Source: Hyphomicrobiales bacterium
GTDB lineage: Bacteria; Pseudomonadota; Alphaproteobacteria; Rhizobiales; Beijerinckiaceae
Length of the DNA stretch: 64,000 nt
NCBI GenBank assembly: GCA_027484605.1
Contig: JAIXSR010000139.1
Coordinates: 1-64,000, forward strand
Reading direction: 5' to 3'
Shown here: positions 1-9,810 of the stretch, piece after piece
Layout: each line of letters opens with the position of its first letter
Position numbering within the stretch: position 1 is the stretch's first letter
Position numbers and translations under genes: made by a program
Notes under the pieces: model-generated
What the model was told of the DNA's origin: nothing
Databases searched by the model: none
Seen by the model: only the letters and a program-made list of their open reading frames with translations

Positions 1-28
1 GCGGCCGGATCATGCAGTGTTCCGCGCG

Positions 29-1153
29 TCAGCGTGTCCTGCGGTTGTAGATGTAATTGTCGTAGCTCGCCTCGCCCACGCGGGCATAGAGCTCGTTCTC
101 CTCAAGGAACTTCTTCCAGTGCGGATAGATCTTCGCGAAATCGGGGCTCCTGGCACGCAATTCCTCGAAGGTCTTGAACGACGCGTCATAGGCGGCATCG
201 AGGATCGGCTTCGAGAAGAAGCTGATCTTGGCGCCGGCCGCAGCCAGCTGGCGGAGGCCACCTGAATTGATCGCGTCGTAATGCGCCACATGGCCGGTCC
301 AGGTCGCTGTTGCCGCTGCCTCGAGGATGGCCTTGTAATGCTTCGGCAATTCGTCCCACTTGCCCTTGTTGACGAAGACCATGATCGTCGCCTGGGGTTC
401 CCACCAGCCCGGGGCGTAGTAGTAGGGCGCGACCTTGTGCAGCCCGAACTTGAAGTCGTCGTAGGGGCCGGCCCATTCCGCGGCATCGATCGTGCCGCGC
501 TCGAGAGCGGGATAGATATCGCCCGGCGACAATTGCTGCGGCACCACGCCTAGCTTGGCCATCACCGTGCCGCCAAGGCCCGGGATGCGCATCTTGAGGC
601 CCTTGAGATCCTCGAGCGTATTGATTTCCTTGCGGAAGAATCCACCCATCTGGGCCGTCGAATTGCCGACCGGCAGGCCATGCGTACCACGGGCATTGAA
701 GAACTCGTTCAGCAGGGCGAGGCCGCCGCCCTTGAACAGCCAGGCTGCCTGGCCGCGCGTGTTGAAGCCGAAGGGCAGGGTCGCCCCGAAGGCATAGGCC
801 GGATCCTTGCCGAATGAATAATAGGACAATGTGAAGGCGCATTCCACCGTCCCGGTCTCGGCGGCATCGAGCAGGGCCGGGCCGCCGGGCACGATCTCGC
901 CAACGCTGAAGCGCTGGATCTGGAATTTCCCGTCCGTCGAATCGGCCACGCGCCGGGCAAAGTCATTGGCAGCCTCGACAACGGAATCGACCGTCCGGGG
1001 TACGAACATCGGCATCCGCCAGGTCAGCGCCGGATTGCTCTGCGCGATGGCCGGTGCCGCGATCACCGAACCGGCTGCCGCCGTCCCGCCGACAAGCAGG
1101 TTCCTCCGTGAAGTCATGGGCGCGGCCGCACCGGCCCCCTTGGTGTCCGTCAT
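29..1153 (-). CDS. TRAP transporter solute-binding protein (DctP family)
   Basis: ORF 374 aa; Tat/Sec-like signal (SRRNLLVGGTAAAGSVIAAPAIAQ) and DctP-type body (LKGLKMRIPGLGGTVMAKLGVVPQQLSPGDIYPALERGTIDAAEWAGPYDD). Confidence 0.92.
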   Translation of the reverse strand: MTDTKGAGAAAPMTSRRNLLVGGTAAAGSVIAAPAIAQSNPALTWRMPMFVPRTVDSVVEAANDFARRVADSTDGKFQIQRFSVGEIVPGGPALLDAAETGTVECAFTLSYYSFGKDPAYAFGATLPFGFNTRGQAAWLFKGGGLALLNEFFNARGTHGLPVGNSTAQMGGFFRKEINTLEDLKGLKMRIPGLGGTVMAKLGVVPQQLSPGDIYPALERGTIDAAEWAGPYDDFKFGLHKVAPYYYAPGWWEPQATIMVFVNKGKWDELPKHYKAILEAAATATWTGHVAHYDAINSGGLRQLAAAGAKISFFSKPILDAAYDASFKTFEELRARSPDFAKIYPHWKKFLEENELYARVGEASYDNYIYNRRTR

Positions 1154-1192
1154 GGTCGTCCTCCCTCCGGAATGCGGCTTCTGCCGACTATT

Positions 1193-1211
1193 TCGTTATA
1201 GGATATGACGA
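1193..1211. promoter_or_regulatory. Putative MarR-type operator, copy 1
   Basis: TCGTTAT-AGGAT-ATGACGA, an imperfect 7-bp inverted repeat upstream of the TRAP SBP gene; same half-sites as copy 2 at 1853-1871. Confidence 0.6.
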
Positions 1212-1223
1212 CCGTGGAATTTG

Positions 1224-1811
1224 TCAATCCGCGTCGGAATCCGACAGATTCGGCTCGACGGCATTCACCGTGGCAACGCGGATCAGCGGTTCGAACAACG
1301 CCTCGTAGGCTTCGATGCCGATCACCTCGCGCAGCCTGGCCTCGTGATCTTCGGAAAGGCGGTCCAGCTCCGCATAGGCAAGCCTCCCGGCCGAAGTCAG
1401 GTGCAGCGCCAGCGATCTCTTGTCCCCGGGGATGTTGCGCCGTTCGACAAAGCCGCGCTGCTCGAGTTCCCGGGCGAGAGCCACGAAATTCGCCTTCTTG
1501 ATCGCCAGTGCCTGGGCCACCCGGGTTTGCGAAAGACCGGGATTCCGGGCGATGATCACCAGGGCCGAATACTGTGCCGGGCTGATCTGCGCCCCGCTCA
1601 TCGTTTGGAAGAAGCTCTGGAAAATGGCGATCTGGGCCCGACGGACAACATAGCCGAGGCGCCGCGTCAGGGGCCCGAAATCGAGATCGGCATCGAACGT
1701 CGCCGGGCTGCCTGCGGCCGGGTGGACGGGGAGGTTCGACATCTTGGACATTGCGCGTTCTCGGCACCGGGTTTCGCTTGTTGTGCCCGAACTGGCTCTC
1801 CGGTCAACCAT
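1224..1811 (-). CDS. MarR family transcriptional regulator
   Basis: ORF 195 aa (an internal ATG at 1751 is also possible); winged-HTH MarR pattern ISPAQYSALVIIARNPGLSQTRVAQALAIKKANFVALARELEQRGFVERRNIPGDKRSLALHLTSAGR. Confidence 0.92.
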   Translation of the reverse strand: MVDRRASSGTTSETRCRERAMSKMSNLPVHPAAGSPATFDADLDFGPLTRRLGYVVRRAQIAIFQSFFQTMSGAQISPAQYSALVIIARNPGLSQTRVAQALAIKKANFVALARELEQRGFVERRNIPGDKRSLALHLTSAGRLAYAELDRLSEDHEARLREVIGIEAYEALFEPLIRVATVNAVEPNLSDSDAD

Positions 1812-1852
1812 CCGGCATGCCCGGCCGCATCCCCTGCCTTGACCCGATTGTA

Positions 1853-1871
1853 TCGTTATGCATTATGACGA
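1853..1871. promoter_or_regulatory. Putative MarR-type operator, copy 2
   Basis: TCGTTAT-GCATT-ATGACGA in the divergent MarR/crotonase intergenic region; half-sites identical to copy 1. Confidence 0.6.
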
Positions 1872-1911
1872 TCATGTGGATCGCGTCGTTCCGAGGGCGC
1901 GGGGAGGGGTC

Positions 1912-2697
1912 ATGACCGATCATCTGCCGTCGACGCTCGTGCTGGAAAGGGATGGCCCTGTCGCCCTGCTGGCGCTGAACCGGTCCGGGAAGCGCAATGC
2001 ACTGGACGATGCGACCATCCTCGGCCTGGCCGCTTTCTTCCGCAACCTGCCGGACGGAGTGCGCGCTGTGGTCATCCACGGCCATGGCGATCATTTCTGC
2101 GCCGGCCTCGATCTCGGCGAGGTCACCGGCGAGCCGGATCTCTTCAGGGGCATCCTCCATTCGCGCATGTGGCATGATGCCTTCCACGCGATCCAGTTTG
2201 CGGCGGTGCCGGTCTTCACGGTCCTGCACGGGGCGGTGGTCGGCGGTGGCTTCGAACTGGCCGCGGCCTCGCATATCCGGGTGGCCGAGGCTTCGGCCTA
2301 TTTCGCCTTGCCGGAAGGGCAGCGCGGCATCTTCCTCGGCGGCGGCGGGTCGATGCGGATCCCCCGCCTGATCGGCGTCCCGATGGTGCAGGACCTGATG
2401 CTCACCGGGCGCACGCTTTCGGCCGAGGAAGGCCATCGGATGGGCGCGGCGCAATATCTCGTGCCGGCCGGGCAGGGCAGGGCCAAGGCGGTCGAACTGG
2501 CCCACAAGGCGGCCGGCAATGCCCGGATGACGAACTATGCCGTTCTGCAGGCCCTGCCCCATATCGCGGAATCAAGTCCGGAGGCAGGCCTGTTCACGGA
2601 ATCGCTGATAGCCGCGATCGCGGAAGCCACGCCGGAAGCCCAGGAACGGCTGCGCGCCTTCCTCGAGAAGCGTGCCAGGAAGATCACGCATGGCTAG
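1912..2697 (+). CDS. Crotonase/enoyl-CoA hydratase family protein
   Basis: Start at internal ATG 1912; crotonase motifs (GDHFCAGLDLGE, HGAVVGGGFELAAASHIRVAE). Confidence 0.9.
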   Translation: MTDHLPSTLVLERDGPVALLALNRSGKRNALDDATILGLAAFFRNLPDGVRAVVIHGHGDHFCAGLDLGEVTGEPDLFRGILHSRMWHDAFHAIQFAAVPVFTVLHGAVVGGGFELAAASHIRVAEASAYFALPEGQRGIFLGGGGSMRIPRLIGVPMVQDLMLTGRTLSAEEGHRMGAAQYLVPAGQGRAKAVELAHKAAGNARMTNYAVLQALPHIAESSPEAGLFTESLIAAIAEATPEAQERLRAFLEKRARKITHG

Positions 2698-2755
2698 GCC
2701 ATGAGGCAATCGGGTTTCGACGGCGCCAGAACCGGTCGGACCCAGGGGAGAAACA

Positions 2756-4600
2756 ATGGCTGTGTATCGGGATGTTGCCCTCGGCATGTTGACACCCGCC
2801 CTGAGCGAGAAGCCGGGTGGCGTTCGGATCATCCGTTCGGTTGAAGGGCTGGAGGCCCTGCCCGCCCGGATGACCGATCCGCTGGATTATTGGGCTGTCG
2901 CGGCGCCGGAACGGGTGTTCCTTGCCCAGCGCGACCGTGGCGGAGACTGGCGCAAGCTGACTTTTGCCGAGGCGCATTCGGCTTCGTCCCGCATCGCATC
3001 GGCGTTGATCCGACGCCGTGTCTCGGCCGAGCGTCCGGTTGCCATCCTCTCCGGAAACGATATCGAGCAGGGCCTTCTGGTGCTGGCTGCGATGCGGATC
3101 GGCGTGCCCGTCGCACCGGTATCGCCGGCCTATTCGCTTGTCTCGACCGATTTCGAGAAGCTCCGCTACATCCTCGCCAAGCTGACGCCGGGCCTGATTT
3201 TCGTCGCGCGGGCGGCGCCCTTCGAGCGCGCCTTGCGGGCTGCTGCGCCGCCGGATTGCGAGATCGTCTGCACTGAGGGCCGGATCGACAGCATGGCCAC
3301 CACCCCGTTTTCGGCATTGCTGGAGGGGGACGCGGATGACCTGCAGGTGGCACGGGTGCGCCAGGGCGTCGGTCCCGACACGATTGCGAAGGTGCTCTTC
3401 ACCTCGGGTTCGACAGGCCAGCCCAAGGGCGTGATCAACACCCACCGGATGCTGACCGCCAACCAGGCCATGCTGCGGCACTGGTTGCCTTTTGTGAAGG
3501 ACGAGCCGCCGGTGCTGGTCGACTGGCTGCCCTGGCACCACACCTTCGGCGGCAACCACAATTTCGGGCTGGCCCTGACCAATGGCGGCTCGCTCTATAT
3601 CGACCATGGCAAGCCACTGCCGGGCGGCATCGACGAGACCGTCCGCAATCTCAAGGAGATCTCGCCGACCTTCTACCTCAACGTGCCGAAGGGCTTCGAG
3701 GAACTGGTCGCCCGGCTCCGCACCGATTCCGGATTGCGCGACAGCTATTTCCGCCGGCTCCGGGCGAATTTCTATGCAGGCGCCGGCCTCCCGCCGCATG
3801 TCGCGAAGGCGCTCGACGAGATCGCGCTGGAGACGATCGGCGAACGCATCCTGATGGTGACCGGCCTCGGCGCGACCGAGACGGCACCGGCCGCTCTGGC
3901 CTGCACCAAGGAAACGGCGCGGCCGGGCCTTGTCGGCTTGCCCCTGCCGGGACTCGAACTGAAGCTGGTGCCGAATGCCGGCAAGCTGGAGGCGCGGCTC
4001 CGGGGCCCGACCATCATGCCGGGCTACTGGCGCGATCCGGCCCAGACTGCCAAGGCTTTTGATGAGGACGGCTTCTACTGCCTCGGCGATGCGCTCCGTT
4101 ATGCCGAGCCCGGGCGCCCGGAGGGCGGCTTCATCTTTGACGGCCGTGTCTCGGAGGATTTCAAGCTTGTCACCGGCACCTGGGTCAGCGTCGGCCCCTT
4201 GCGTGCGCAACTGATCTCCGCCTTTGCGCCGCTGGCGAAGGACGTGGTGATCGCCGGCCATGATCGCGACGATATCCGCGCGCTCGTCTTTCCGGACTTC
4301 GAGTCCTGCCGCGCCGCCCTCGGGGCGTCGCCATCGGTATCCGATGCCGCCTTGCTGGCCGAACCCGCCCTGCGCCGGCTTTTCGCTGCGCGCCTCGGCC
4401 AGCTGGCGAAGGGCAGCACCGGTTCCTCGAACCGCGTGACCCGCCTCATACTGCTCGTCGATCTGCCCTCCATCGATGCCAGCGAGATCACCGACAAGGG
4501 CTCGATCAACCAGCGCGCCGTGCTGACCCGGCGTGCCGCCCTGGTCGAGGCGCTCTATGCCGAGCCGCCCGGCCCCGACCCCATCCTGCCCGAGAGCTGA
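2756..4600 (+). CDS. AMP-binding acyl-CoA ligase, feruloyl-CoA-synthase-like
   Basis: 614 aa; AMP-binding motif VLFTSGSTGQPKGVINTHRML; overall pattern of feruloyl-CoA synthases. Confidence 0.85.
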   Translation: MAVYRDVALGMLTPALSEKPGGVRIIRSVEGLEALPARMTDPLDYWAVAAPERVFLAQRDRGGDWRKLTFAEAHSASSRIASALIRRRVSAERPVAILSGNDIEQGLLVLAAMRIGVPVAPVSPAYSLVSTDFEKLRYILAKLTPGLIFVARAAPFERALRAAAPPDCEIVCTEGRIDSMATTPFSALLEGDADDLQVARVRQGVGPDTIAKVLFTSGSTGQPKGVINTHRMLTANQAMLRHWLPFVKDEPPVLVDWLPWHHTFGGNHNFGLALTNGGSLYIDHGKPLPGGIDETVRNLKEISPTFYLNVPKGFEELVARLRTDSGLRDSYFRRLRANFYAGAGLPPHVAKALDEIALETIGERILMVTGLGATETAPAALACTKETARPGLVGLPLPGLELKLVPNAGKLEARLRGPTIMPGYWRDPAQTAKAFDEDGFYCLGDALRYAEPGRPEGGFIFDGRVSEDFKLVTGTWVSVGPLRAQLISAFAPLAKDVVIAGHDRDDIRALVFPDFESCRAALGASPSVSDAALLAEPALRRLFAARLGQLAKGSTGSSNRVTRLILLVDLPSIDASEITDKGSINQRAVLTRRAALVEALYAEPPGPDPILPES

Positions 4601-4611
4601 GGAGCGCCGCG

Positions 4612-5475
4612 ATGAAGATCGATGACCTTGTCGCCATTGATGTCCACACCCATGCGGAAGTGTCCTGCCGCCAGGATGCCGATGTCTACTGGGCACCCTA
4701 TGACGAGGCGGCGAGCCGGTATTTCAAGGTCGGCAAGCGCCCGACCATTGCCGAAACGTTGAAACTCTACCGGGAATGGAAGATCGGCCTCGTGATGTTC
4801 ACGGTGGATACCGAATTCCAGATCGGCAATCGGCGCATCCCCAACGAGGAGATCGCCGATGCCGCGCGCGAGAACAGCGACATCATGATCGCCTTCGCCT
4901 CGATCGATCCGCACAAGGGCAAGATGGGCGTGCGCGAGGCACGGGACCTGGTCGAGAGCGGGGCGGTGAAGGGCTTCAAGTTCCACCCGACCTGCCAGGG
5001 CTTCTTCCCGAATGACCGCCTCGCCTATGGCCTTTACGAGCTGATCAACCACTACAAGCTGCCGGCAATCTTCCATACGGGCCATTCCGGCATCGGCACG
5101 GGCATGCGCGGCGGTGGCGGCATGCGGCTGAAATACTCCCAGCCGATCCACATCGATGATGTCGCCGTCGATTTTCCGGACATGACGATCATCCTCGCCC
5201 ATCCCTCGTGGCCATGGACGGACGAGGCGCTGTCGATGGCCCTGCACAAGCCGAATGTCTATATCGACCTCTCGGGCTGGATGCCGAAATACTTCCCCCA
5301 GCAGATCGTCCAGTACGCCAACAGCCAGCTCAGGACGAAGATGCTGTTCGGGTCCGATTTCCCGCTGATCCGCCCGGATCGCTGGATCGAGCAGTTCCGG
5401 GAGGCCGGTTTCAAGCCCGAGGTGCATGACATGATCCTGAAGCAGAACGCGATCCGCGCTCTGGGCCTGGGCTGA
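4612..5475 (+). CDS. Amidohydrolase-2 family metal-dependent hydrolase
   Basis: 287 aa; N-terminal DVHTHAE, central GFKFHPTCQGFFPND, C-terminal LFGSDFPLIRPDRW. Confidence 0.88.
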   Translation: MKIDDLVAIDVHTHAEVSCRQDADVYWAPYDEAASRYFKVGKRPTIAETLKLYREWKIGLVMFTVDTEFQIGNRRIPNEEIADAARENSDIMIAFASIDPHKGKMGVREARDLVESGAVKGFKFHPTCQGFFPNDRLAYGLYELINHYKLPAIFHTGHSGIGTGMRGGGGMRLKYSQPIHIDDVAVDFPDMTIILAHPSWPWTDEALSMALHKPNVYIDLSGWMPKYFPQQIVQYANSQLRTKMLFGSDFPLIRPDRWIEQFREAGFKPEVHDMILKQNAIRALGLG

Positions 5476-5486
5476 GGAGCGGGCGC

Positions 5487-6248
5487 ATGGACCTTAACGG
5501 CAAGGCCGTCATTGTCACCGGGGGCGGTTCCGGCCTCGGCGCCGCCACGGCGGAATTCCTGGCCGCGCGCGGGGCGCGCATTGGCATCGTCGATCTCGAT
5601 CCCGCAGCCGCAGAGCACGTGGCCACGAAGACCGGCGGCATTGCCCTGCCGGGCGACGTGGCCGACGAGGGGGCGATGGTCGCGGCGCTTGCCCGTGCCC
5701 GGGCTGCGCACGGGCCCTGCCGCGTCCTGGTCAATTGCGCCGGGATCGGCACGGCAAAGCGTGTCGTCGGGCGTGACGGGCCGATGCCGCTGGCCGAGTT
5801 CGAACGTGTCATCCGCGTCAATCTCGTCGGATCCTTCAACATGCTGCGGCTGGCCGGCGCGGAAATGGCAAGCCTCGATCCGCTCGAGGATGGCGAGCGC
5901 GGGGTCATCATCTCGACCGCCTCGGTTGCGGCTTTCGAGGGGCAGGTCGGTCAGGCCGCCTATTCCGCCTCGAAAGGCGGGATTGCCGCGATGACGCTGC
6001 CGATCGCGCGCGAGTTCGCCGGCTTCGGAATCCGCGTGCTCACCATCGCGCCGGGCCTTTTCCTCACCCCGATGATGCAGACCCTCCCGGCAGAGGTCCA
6101 GAAAAGCCTCGGCGATTCCATCCCCTTCCCGCGGCGCCTCGGCGGGGCCGGGGAATATGCCAGCCTTGTCGGCCACATGATCGAGAACCGCTTCCTCAAT
6201 GGCGAGATCGTGCGCCTCGATGGCGCGCTCCGTCTCCCTCCGCGATAG
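5487..6248 (+). CDS. SDR family oxidoreductase (3-hydroxyacyl-CoA dehydrogenase type 2-like)
   Basis: 253 aa; TGGGSGLG, NCAGIG, YSASKGGI motifs. Confidence 0.9.
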   Translation: MDLNGKAVIVTGGGSGLGAATAEFLAARGARIGIVDLDPAAAEHVATKTGGIALPGDVADEGAMVAALARARAAHGPCRVLVNCAGIGTAKRVVGRDGPMPLAEFERVIRVNLVGSFNMLRLAGAEMASLDPLEDGERGVIISTASVAAFEGQVGQAAYSASKGGIAAMTLPIAREFAGFGIRVLTIAPGLFLTPMMQTLPAEVQKSLGDSIPFPRRLGGAGEYASLVGHMIENRFLNGEIVRLDGALRLPPR

Positions 6249-6255
6249 GTCCGCC

Positions 6256-7971
6256 ATGCCCTATCGAGCTCCGGTCGACGCTGTCCGCTTCTCCCTCGAT
6301 GTCCATGCCGGCCTCACGCCGGACCGCTCGGAGGGCATCCTCGAGGAAGCCGCGCGCTTCGCGGAGGAGAGGCTGGCGCCCGGGAACAGGCCCGGTGACA
6401 GGCAGGGTTCACGCATGGAGGCTGGCGCCGTGGTGACCCCGGAAGGCTGGCCGGCTCTGTACCGGGAATGGGCCGGAAGCGGCTGGAACAGCGTCGACAT
6501 GCCCGAAGAATGGGGCGGGATGGGCCTGCCGACGCGGCTCGCCACGGCCACGATGGAATTCTGGACCTCGGCCTGCATGGCCTTCGCGCTGGGCCCGGTC
6601 CTGACGCAGGGCGCTGTCGATACACTGGAGATCCATGGCAGCGCTGCACTCAAGGGAATGTACCTGCCGCGCCTCGTCTCCGGTGAATGGACCGCGACGA
6701 TGAACCTGACCGAGCCGCAGGCTGGATCCGATCTCGGCCTTTTGCGCAGCAAGGCCGAGCCGGCGGGCGACGGCACCTATCGCATCCGTGGCTCGAAGAT
6801 CTTCATTACCTATGGTGAGCACGATCTGACGGAGAACATCCTCCATCTCGTGCTCGCGCGGCTGCCCGGAGCACCGGAGGGGACGAAAGGTATCTCGCTG
6901 TTTCTCGTCCCGAAATTCCTCGTCCATGCCGATGGAACGCTCGGCGCGCGGAACGATGTGGCCTGCACCGGTCTCGAGCACAAGCTCGGCATCCATGGCA
7001 GCCCGACCTGCTCGATGGCTTTCGGGCAGGGCGCCGGCGCCATCGGCTGGCTGGTCGGCGAGCCGCATCGCGGCCTTGCCTGCATGTTCACGATGATGAA
7101 CAAGGCCAGGCTTTTCACCGGGCTCCAGGGCGTAGCCATTGCCGAGCGGGCCTTCCAGCATGCCCTCGCCTTTGCGCGGGAGCGGAAGCAGGGGCGGGCA
7201 CCGGGTACGCGCCAGACCAGCCCGATCATCGACCATCCCGATGTGCAGCGGAACCTGCTCCGGATGCGCGCCCTGACGGCAGCTGGCCGGGCGCTTGCCC
7301 ATCGCGCCGCCGCGGCCATCGACCGCGCGCGTGAAGGCGGGCCCGGCGGCGAGGAGGCGGGCGAACGGGCCGCCCTGCTGACGCCCATCGTCAAGGCCTA
7401 TTGTTCCGATCTCGGTTGCGAGGTCACTTCGCTGGGGGTCCAGATCCATGGCGGCATGGGCTATGTCGAGGAAACCGGCGCTGCGCAGTTGTTCCGCGAT
7501 GCGCGCATCACGCCGATCTATGAAGGCACGAATGGCATCCAGGCCATCGATCTCGTGCTCCGGAAGGTCCTTCGGCCCGGCAGTGGACTGGCAGAGGTGA
7601 TGATCGCCGAGCTTGCCGCCACCGCCGCAGCCGCCCGATCTGCCGGGCTGCCGCGGCTCGCGGAAGCCTGTTCCGATGCGGGATCGGTCCTTGCGGAAGC
7701 GATTGAGTGGCTGCGGCAGAATGCCGGTGCGCCGGAGCGCCTCCTCGGGAGTGCGACGCCCTTCCTGCGGCTCTTCGCCACCGGCCTCACCACCGGCTTC
7801 CTCACCGAGGCCGCGATTGTCGCCGCGCGGCGGCGCGCGGCAGGCCAGGATCTGGCCATTTACCGGCAGGCCCTCGATGATGCGCGATACTACACCGAGA
7901 ACGAAACCGTCCTGATGCCGGGCATGGGCAGAATCGTCATGCAGAGCGAGATCCTTGCTGAATTCGCCTGA
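6256..7971 (+). CDS. Acyl-CoA dehydrogenase
   Basis: Start at ATG 6256 inside ORF 6199-7971; ACAD motifs MNLTEPQAGSDLGLLRSKAEP, QIHGGMGYVEETGAAQLFRDARITPIYEGTNGIQ. Confidence 0.92.
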   Translation: MPYRAPVDAVRFSLDVHAGLTPDRSEGILEEAARFAEERLAPGNRPGDRQGSRMEAGAVVTPEGWPALYREWAGSGWNSVDMPEEWGGMGLPTRLATATMEFWTSACMAFALGPVLTQGAVDTLEIHGSAALKGMYLPRLVSGEWTATMNLTEPQAGSDLGLLRSKAEPAGDGTYRIRGSKIFITYGEHDLTENILHLVLARLPGAPEGTKGISLFLVPKFLVHADGTLGARNDVACTGLEHKLGIHGSPTCSMAFGQGAGAIGWLVGEPHRGLACMFTMMNKARLFTGLQGVAIAERAFQHALAFARERKQGRAPGTRQTSPIIDHPDVQRNLLRMRALTAAGRALAHRAAAAIDRAREGGPGGEEAGERAALLTPIVKAYCSDLGCEVTSLGVQIHGGMGYVEETGAAQLFRDARITPIYEGTNGIQAIDLVLRKVLRPGSGLAEVMIAELAATAAAARSAGLPRLAEACSDAGSVLAEAIEWLRQNAGAPERLLGSATPFLRLFATGLTTGFLTEAAIVAARRRAAGQDLAIYRQALDDARYYTENETVLMPGMGRIVMQSEILAEFA

Positions 7972-7973
7972 AT

Positions 7974-8792
7974 TCAGGCCTTCATCGACGCCGGGTCATG
8001 CGGCCAGGCGGCATCCGGCCCTTCCATGCCCAGCGCGAGATGGTAACGGAACCGCCGTGCCTCCGCCCGTGAGAGCCGCCATTCAAGCGGCTCGCCGACG
8101 GCATTGCGGGCGATGCGCGCGATCTCCACCGCCAGGGCGCCCGGCCCGAGGCCGAGCCGCGCCCGGTCGGGCCCGGCGGCATCGCGGATGACGATGTCCT
8201 CCTCGATCCCGTAGACGACCTGCCCGCAGAGACGCTCATAAGCGGGATAGAGCAGCGGGCCGATCGACGATTCCTCGGCCTCCAGCAGGGCGGCGAAGGG
8301 GACGGCGGGGAGGTAGATGTCCTCGATCAGCCGCACCTGGCCCTCCCAGGAACGCTCGCGGGCGAGATGGATCATCTCGGCTTCGGGGATCGACCAGCGC
8401 TGCGCGAGCGCTGCTGGCAGGCATATCACGCCGCGGTGCAGGATCCGGCTCTCCGGCAGGACCGGTGCGCCGCGATCGTCGCGGAACCGGAAGAAGCGCA
8501 GCATGGCATTGTCGAAATTGGGCCGGGCGATGAATGTCCCCTGCCCGTGCCGGCGATCCACAAGGCGCCGGTCGGCGAGCTCGTCAATGGCCTTCCGGAC
8601 CGTGCCCGGCGCGATCCGGTAGAGTTCGGCGATCCGCGTTTCCGCCGGCAGGCTGTCGCCCGGGCGCCATGCCCCCCGGGCGATCTGCTGCGCGAAGGCC
8701 AGGTAGAGCCGGCGATAGAGCGGCAGATGCGGGTCGCCATCCAGCGGGGGCAGCAGGGCCGGGCTTTGCCGGAGCGGGGGCTCGATGGCCAT
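7974..8792 (-). CDS. GntR family transcriptional regulator (HutC/UTRA-type)
   Basis: 272 aa; HTH PLYRRLYLAFAQQIARGAWRPGDSLPAETRIAELYRIAPGTVRKAIDELADRRLVDRRHGQGTFIA plus UTRA-like C-terminus. Confidence 0.92.
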   Translation of the reverse strand: MAIEPPLRQSPALLPPLDGDPHLPLYRRLYLAFAQQIARGAWRPGDSLPAETRIAELYRIAPGTVRKAIDELADRRLVDRRHGQGTFIARPNFDNAMLRFFRFRDDRGAPVLPESRILHRGVICLPAALAQRWSIPEAEMIHLARERSWEGQVRLIEDIYLPAVPFAALLEAEESSIGPLLYPAYERLCGQVVYGIEEDIVIRDAAGPDRARLGLGPGALAVEIARIARNAVGEPLEWRLSRAEARRFRYHLALGMEGPDAAWPHDPASMKA

Positions 8793-8825
8793 GCGACGGC
8801 GCGTCCTTCGTTGCTCGATCTTGCC

Positions 8826-9797
8826 TTACTCGATCTTGATATTGCCCTCGCGGATCAGCGTGCCGATCGTCTCGCGCTGGCTGGCAATGAACGCCCGGGC
8901 TCCGGCAGGGTTGCCGTCGCCGATGATGTCGCCGCCGAGATCGGCGATCCGCTGCTTCACCTCCGGTGATTGCAGGGCGAAGGCGAGAGCGGCCGCCAGC
9001 GTATCGACGACCGGATCCGGCGTTCCCGCTGGCACAAACATGCCATTCCACTCATAGATCGAGCTGCCCTTGATGCCGAACTCGCTGAGCGCCGGAACAT
9101 CCGGCAGGGCATTGCTGCGGGTATCGCGCGCCAGCGCCAGCGGCCGAAGCTTGGCGCCCTTGATGAGCGGCAGGCCCGAGGCGATGTTGGCGAAGAAGAC
9201 CGGCACATGGCCGCCCATCACATCGTTCATGGCCGGGCCGCCACCCCGATAGGGGATATGCGTCATCGGCGCATTCGCGGTCTTCACGAAAGCCGCGCCG
9301 GCCAGATGCTGGGCCGAGCCGGTCCCGGACGAGGCATAGTTGATCGCGTTCGGCTTCGCCTGGGCCATCGCGACCAGATCCTTCACGGTTTTCGCCTCGA
9401 AGCCGGGCGTCACCACAAGGACATGCGGGAAGGCAGCGATCACGCCGACAGGGCGGAAGGCCTTCTCGGTATCATACGGCAGCTTCGCATAGAGATGCGG
9501 GTTGATCACGAACGAGGCCGCATCGATCATCACCGTGTAGCCGTCCGGCGCCGCATTGGCGACGCTTGCCGCACCGACCTGCCCGGCCGCGCCGCCCTTG
9601 TTCTCGACAATGACGGTCTGGCCGAGCTTCTCGCTCATCCTCGGCGCGATCAGCCGCGCCATGATGTCGGCGCCGCCGCCGGCGGGGTAGGTCACGAGGA
9701 GGGTCACTGTCCGTGCCGGAAAGGACTGGGCGGTGGCGCCACCAGCCAGCAGGCCGAGAGCCAGGGCGATGAGGCCCGATTTCACACGCGTCTTCAT
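8826..9797 (-). CDS. Tripartite tricarboxylate transporter (Bug/TctC) solute-binding protein
   Basis: 323 aa; signal peptide then FPARTVTLLVTYPAGGGADIMARLIAPRMSEKLGQTVIVENKGGAAG, typical of Bug proteins. Confidence 0.93.
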   Translation of the reverse strand: MKTRVKSGLIALALGLLAGGATAQSFPARTVTLLVTYPAGGGADIMARLIAPRMSEKLGQTVIVENKGGAAGQVGAASVANAAPDGYTVMIDAASFVINPHLYAKLPYDTEKAFRPVGVIAAFPHVLVVTPGFEAKTVKDLVAMAQAKPNAINYASSGTGSAQHLAGAAFVKTANAPMTHIPYRGGGPAMNDVMGGHVPVFFANIASGLPLIKGAKLRPLALARDTRSNALPDVPALSEFGIKGSSIYEWNGMFVPAGTPDPVVDTLAAALAFALQSPEVKQRIADLGGDIIGDGNPAGARAFIASQRETIGTLIREGNIKIE

Positions 9798-9810
9798 GGT
9801 TGCGCCTCGT

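Noticed and set aside
2684-4696. 670-aa minus-strand ORF over the acyl-CoA ligase
   Set aside because: Antisense of a clear AMP-binding enzyme, Arg/Gly-rich composition
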